Below the pieces are notes generated by a model. The model had not been told where the DNA came from, made no database searches, and saw only the letters and a program-made list of their open reading frames with translations. From assembly GCA_903813345.2 (NCBI GenBank), contig CAIIXF020000009.1, positions 20,239,759-20,303,758 on the forward strand: a stretch of DNA of 64,000 nt. Direction: 5' to 3'. Shown here in pieces: positions 63,458 to 64,000 of the stretch. The stretch comes from Owenia fusiformis. Its lineage: Eukaryota; Annelida; Polychaeta; Sabellida; Oweniidae. The stretch's first letter is position 1, and each line of letters starts with the position of its first letter. The position numbers and the translations under genes are program-made.

Positions 63458-64000
63458 CAGTGGGGGACAAAAATAAAACTCAACGTTCACAAGTTGTCAC
63501 AATGAGCTTATTTCCAAGTTTCTTGTCTCACACTCTCCCAAGCGGTAGAAAAATAATTCCCGTTCACTAAAGTAGCACAATAAATGAATCCAAAGCTTCA
63601 TACCTGCAAATAATGGATAAATCCCTACCAAATCGAATGAATGTTTTCATGAATCGCCATGTTTGTTATCCAAGGACGGTGGACTCCCAGAATGCAACAT
63701 CAGTTAACCGTATTTACTCATGACAGGTTTCAAAATGGCGGAACAGCATTTTGAAAGCTGGCACGTGTCATGTTGCATTCTGGGAGCCAATCCTCCGTTC
63801 TGGCGCAATCGGGCGACAAAATCACCTCATTATTTGAAGAGTCGGCATAACATGTGAATATCCAATTCAACTTTTGAAGTTCTTATTTGTCATTAGGGAC
63901 ACAAATTCCACTATATTTGGACTTACTAAGACGGAGAAAATAGAGCACTGAATACACTGAGGTAAGAATTTATTACATGTGCGACAGCATGTAATTTTCA
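63458..64000 (-). mobile_element. Inverted second copy of the 573 bp CAGTGGG MITE (cut by window end)
   Basis: It starts after TA (63456-63457) with CAGTGGGGGACAAAAATAAA and matches the inverse of 8350 back to about 7808 throughout, with small indels and substitutions. Its far TIR lies just beyond the window. Confidence 0.85.

Noticed and set aside
1-64000. CRISPR arrays, bacterial operons or prophage
   Set aside because: All recognisable genes are spliced animal genes or eukaryotic transposons; the tandem arrays lack repeat-spacer structure.

Overview
The window is animal nuclear DNA, most likely from an AT-rich, intron-rich, repeat-rich marine invertebrate. Evidence is GT-AG introns of 0.4-9 kb, three metazoan genes (a TMEM216 homologue, a MAP2K4/MKK4 homologue, an aquaporin-8-class channel) and CR1-type, Ty3-type and MITE repeats. 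I cannot name the species or phylum. Several ORF-like frames that seem to begin with Met actually begin at TTG or GTG; starts here were re-chosen at real ATGs.

Layout. 1-2.2 kb: probable 3' terminal exon of an unidentified + strand gene, then the intronless TMEM216 coding region (-). 2.9-14.5 kb: a transposon graveyard, with a tandem duplication, a 3.5 kb terminal-inverted-repeat element whose empty site survives next door, several palindromic TTAA-flanked MITEs, and a 2.1 kb element with 70 bp inverted ends. 15.4-39.2 kb: MAP2K4 (+), 11 coding exons and 400 residues. Its upstream region carries clustered ATF/CRE, kappaB-like and AP-1 sites. Intron 2 holds a CR1 retrotransposon with both ORFs and intron 3 a Ty3-type LTR retrotransposon with identical LTRs; both are antisense to the gene. 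40.0-43.9 kb: a satellite block and a 5'-truncated LINE. 44.2-60.2 kb: the aquaporin-8-class locus (-). 60.2-64 kb: more repeats.

The most striking object is the aquaporin locus. Three shared exons (both NPA motifs, transmembrane segments 3-6) are preceded by five tandem candidate first exons. Each has its own ATG, cytosolic tail and TM1-TM2, and each ends in a GT donor in the same phase immediately before the same Ser-Gly-Gly-His-Phe-Asn-Pro-Ala junction. No second copy of the shared exons was found in the window. This predicts a first-exon-choice (UGT1A-like) aquaporin gene giving five channels of 264-279 residues. The most distal exon would replace the selectivity-filter His by Cys.

A second point of interest is the CR1 element. 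ORF1 and ORF2 are in the same frame, separated by one UGA in the leaky context UGA CUA G. ORF2 has no AUG before its endonuclease catalytic residues, so stop-codon readthrough is the simplest expression route.
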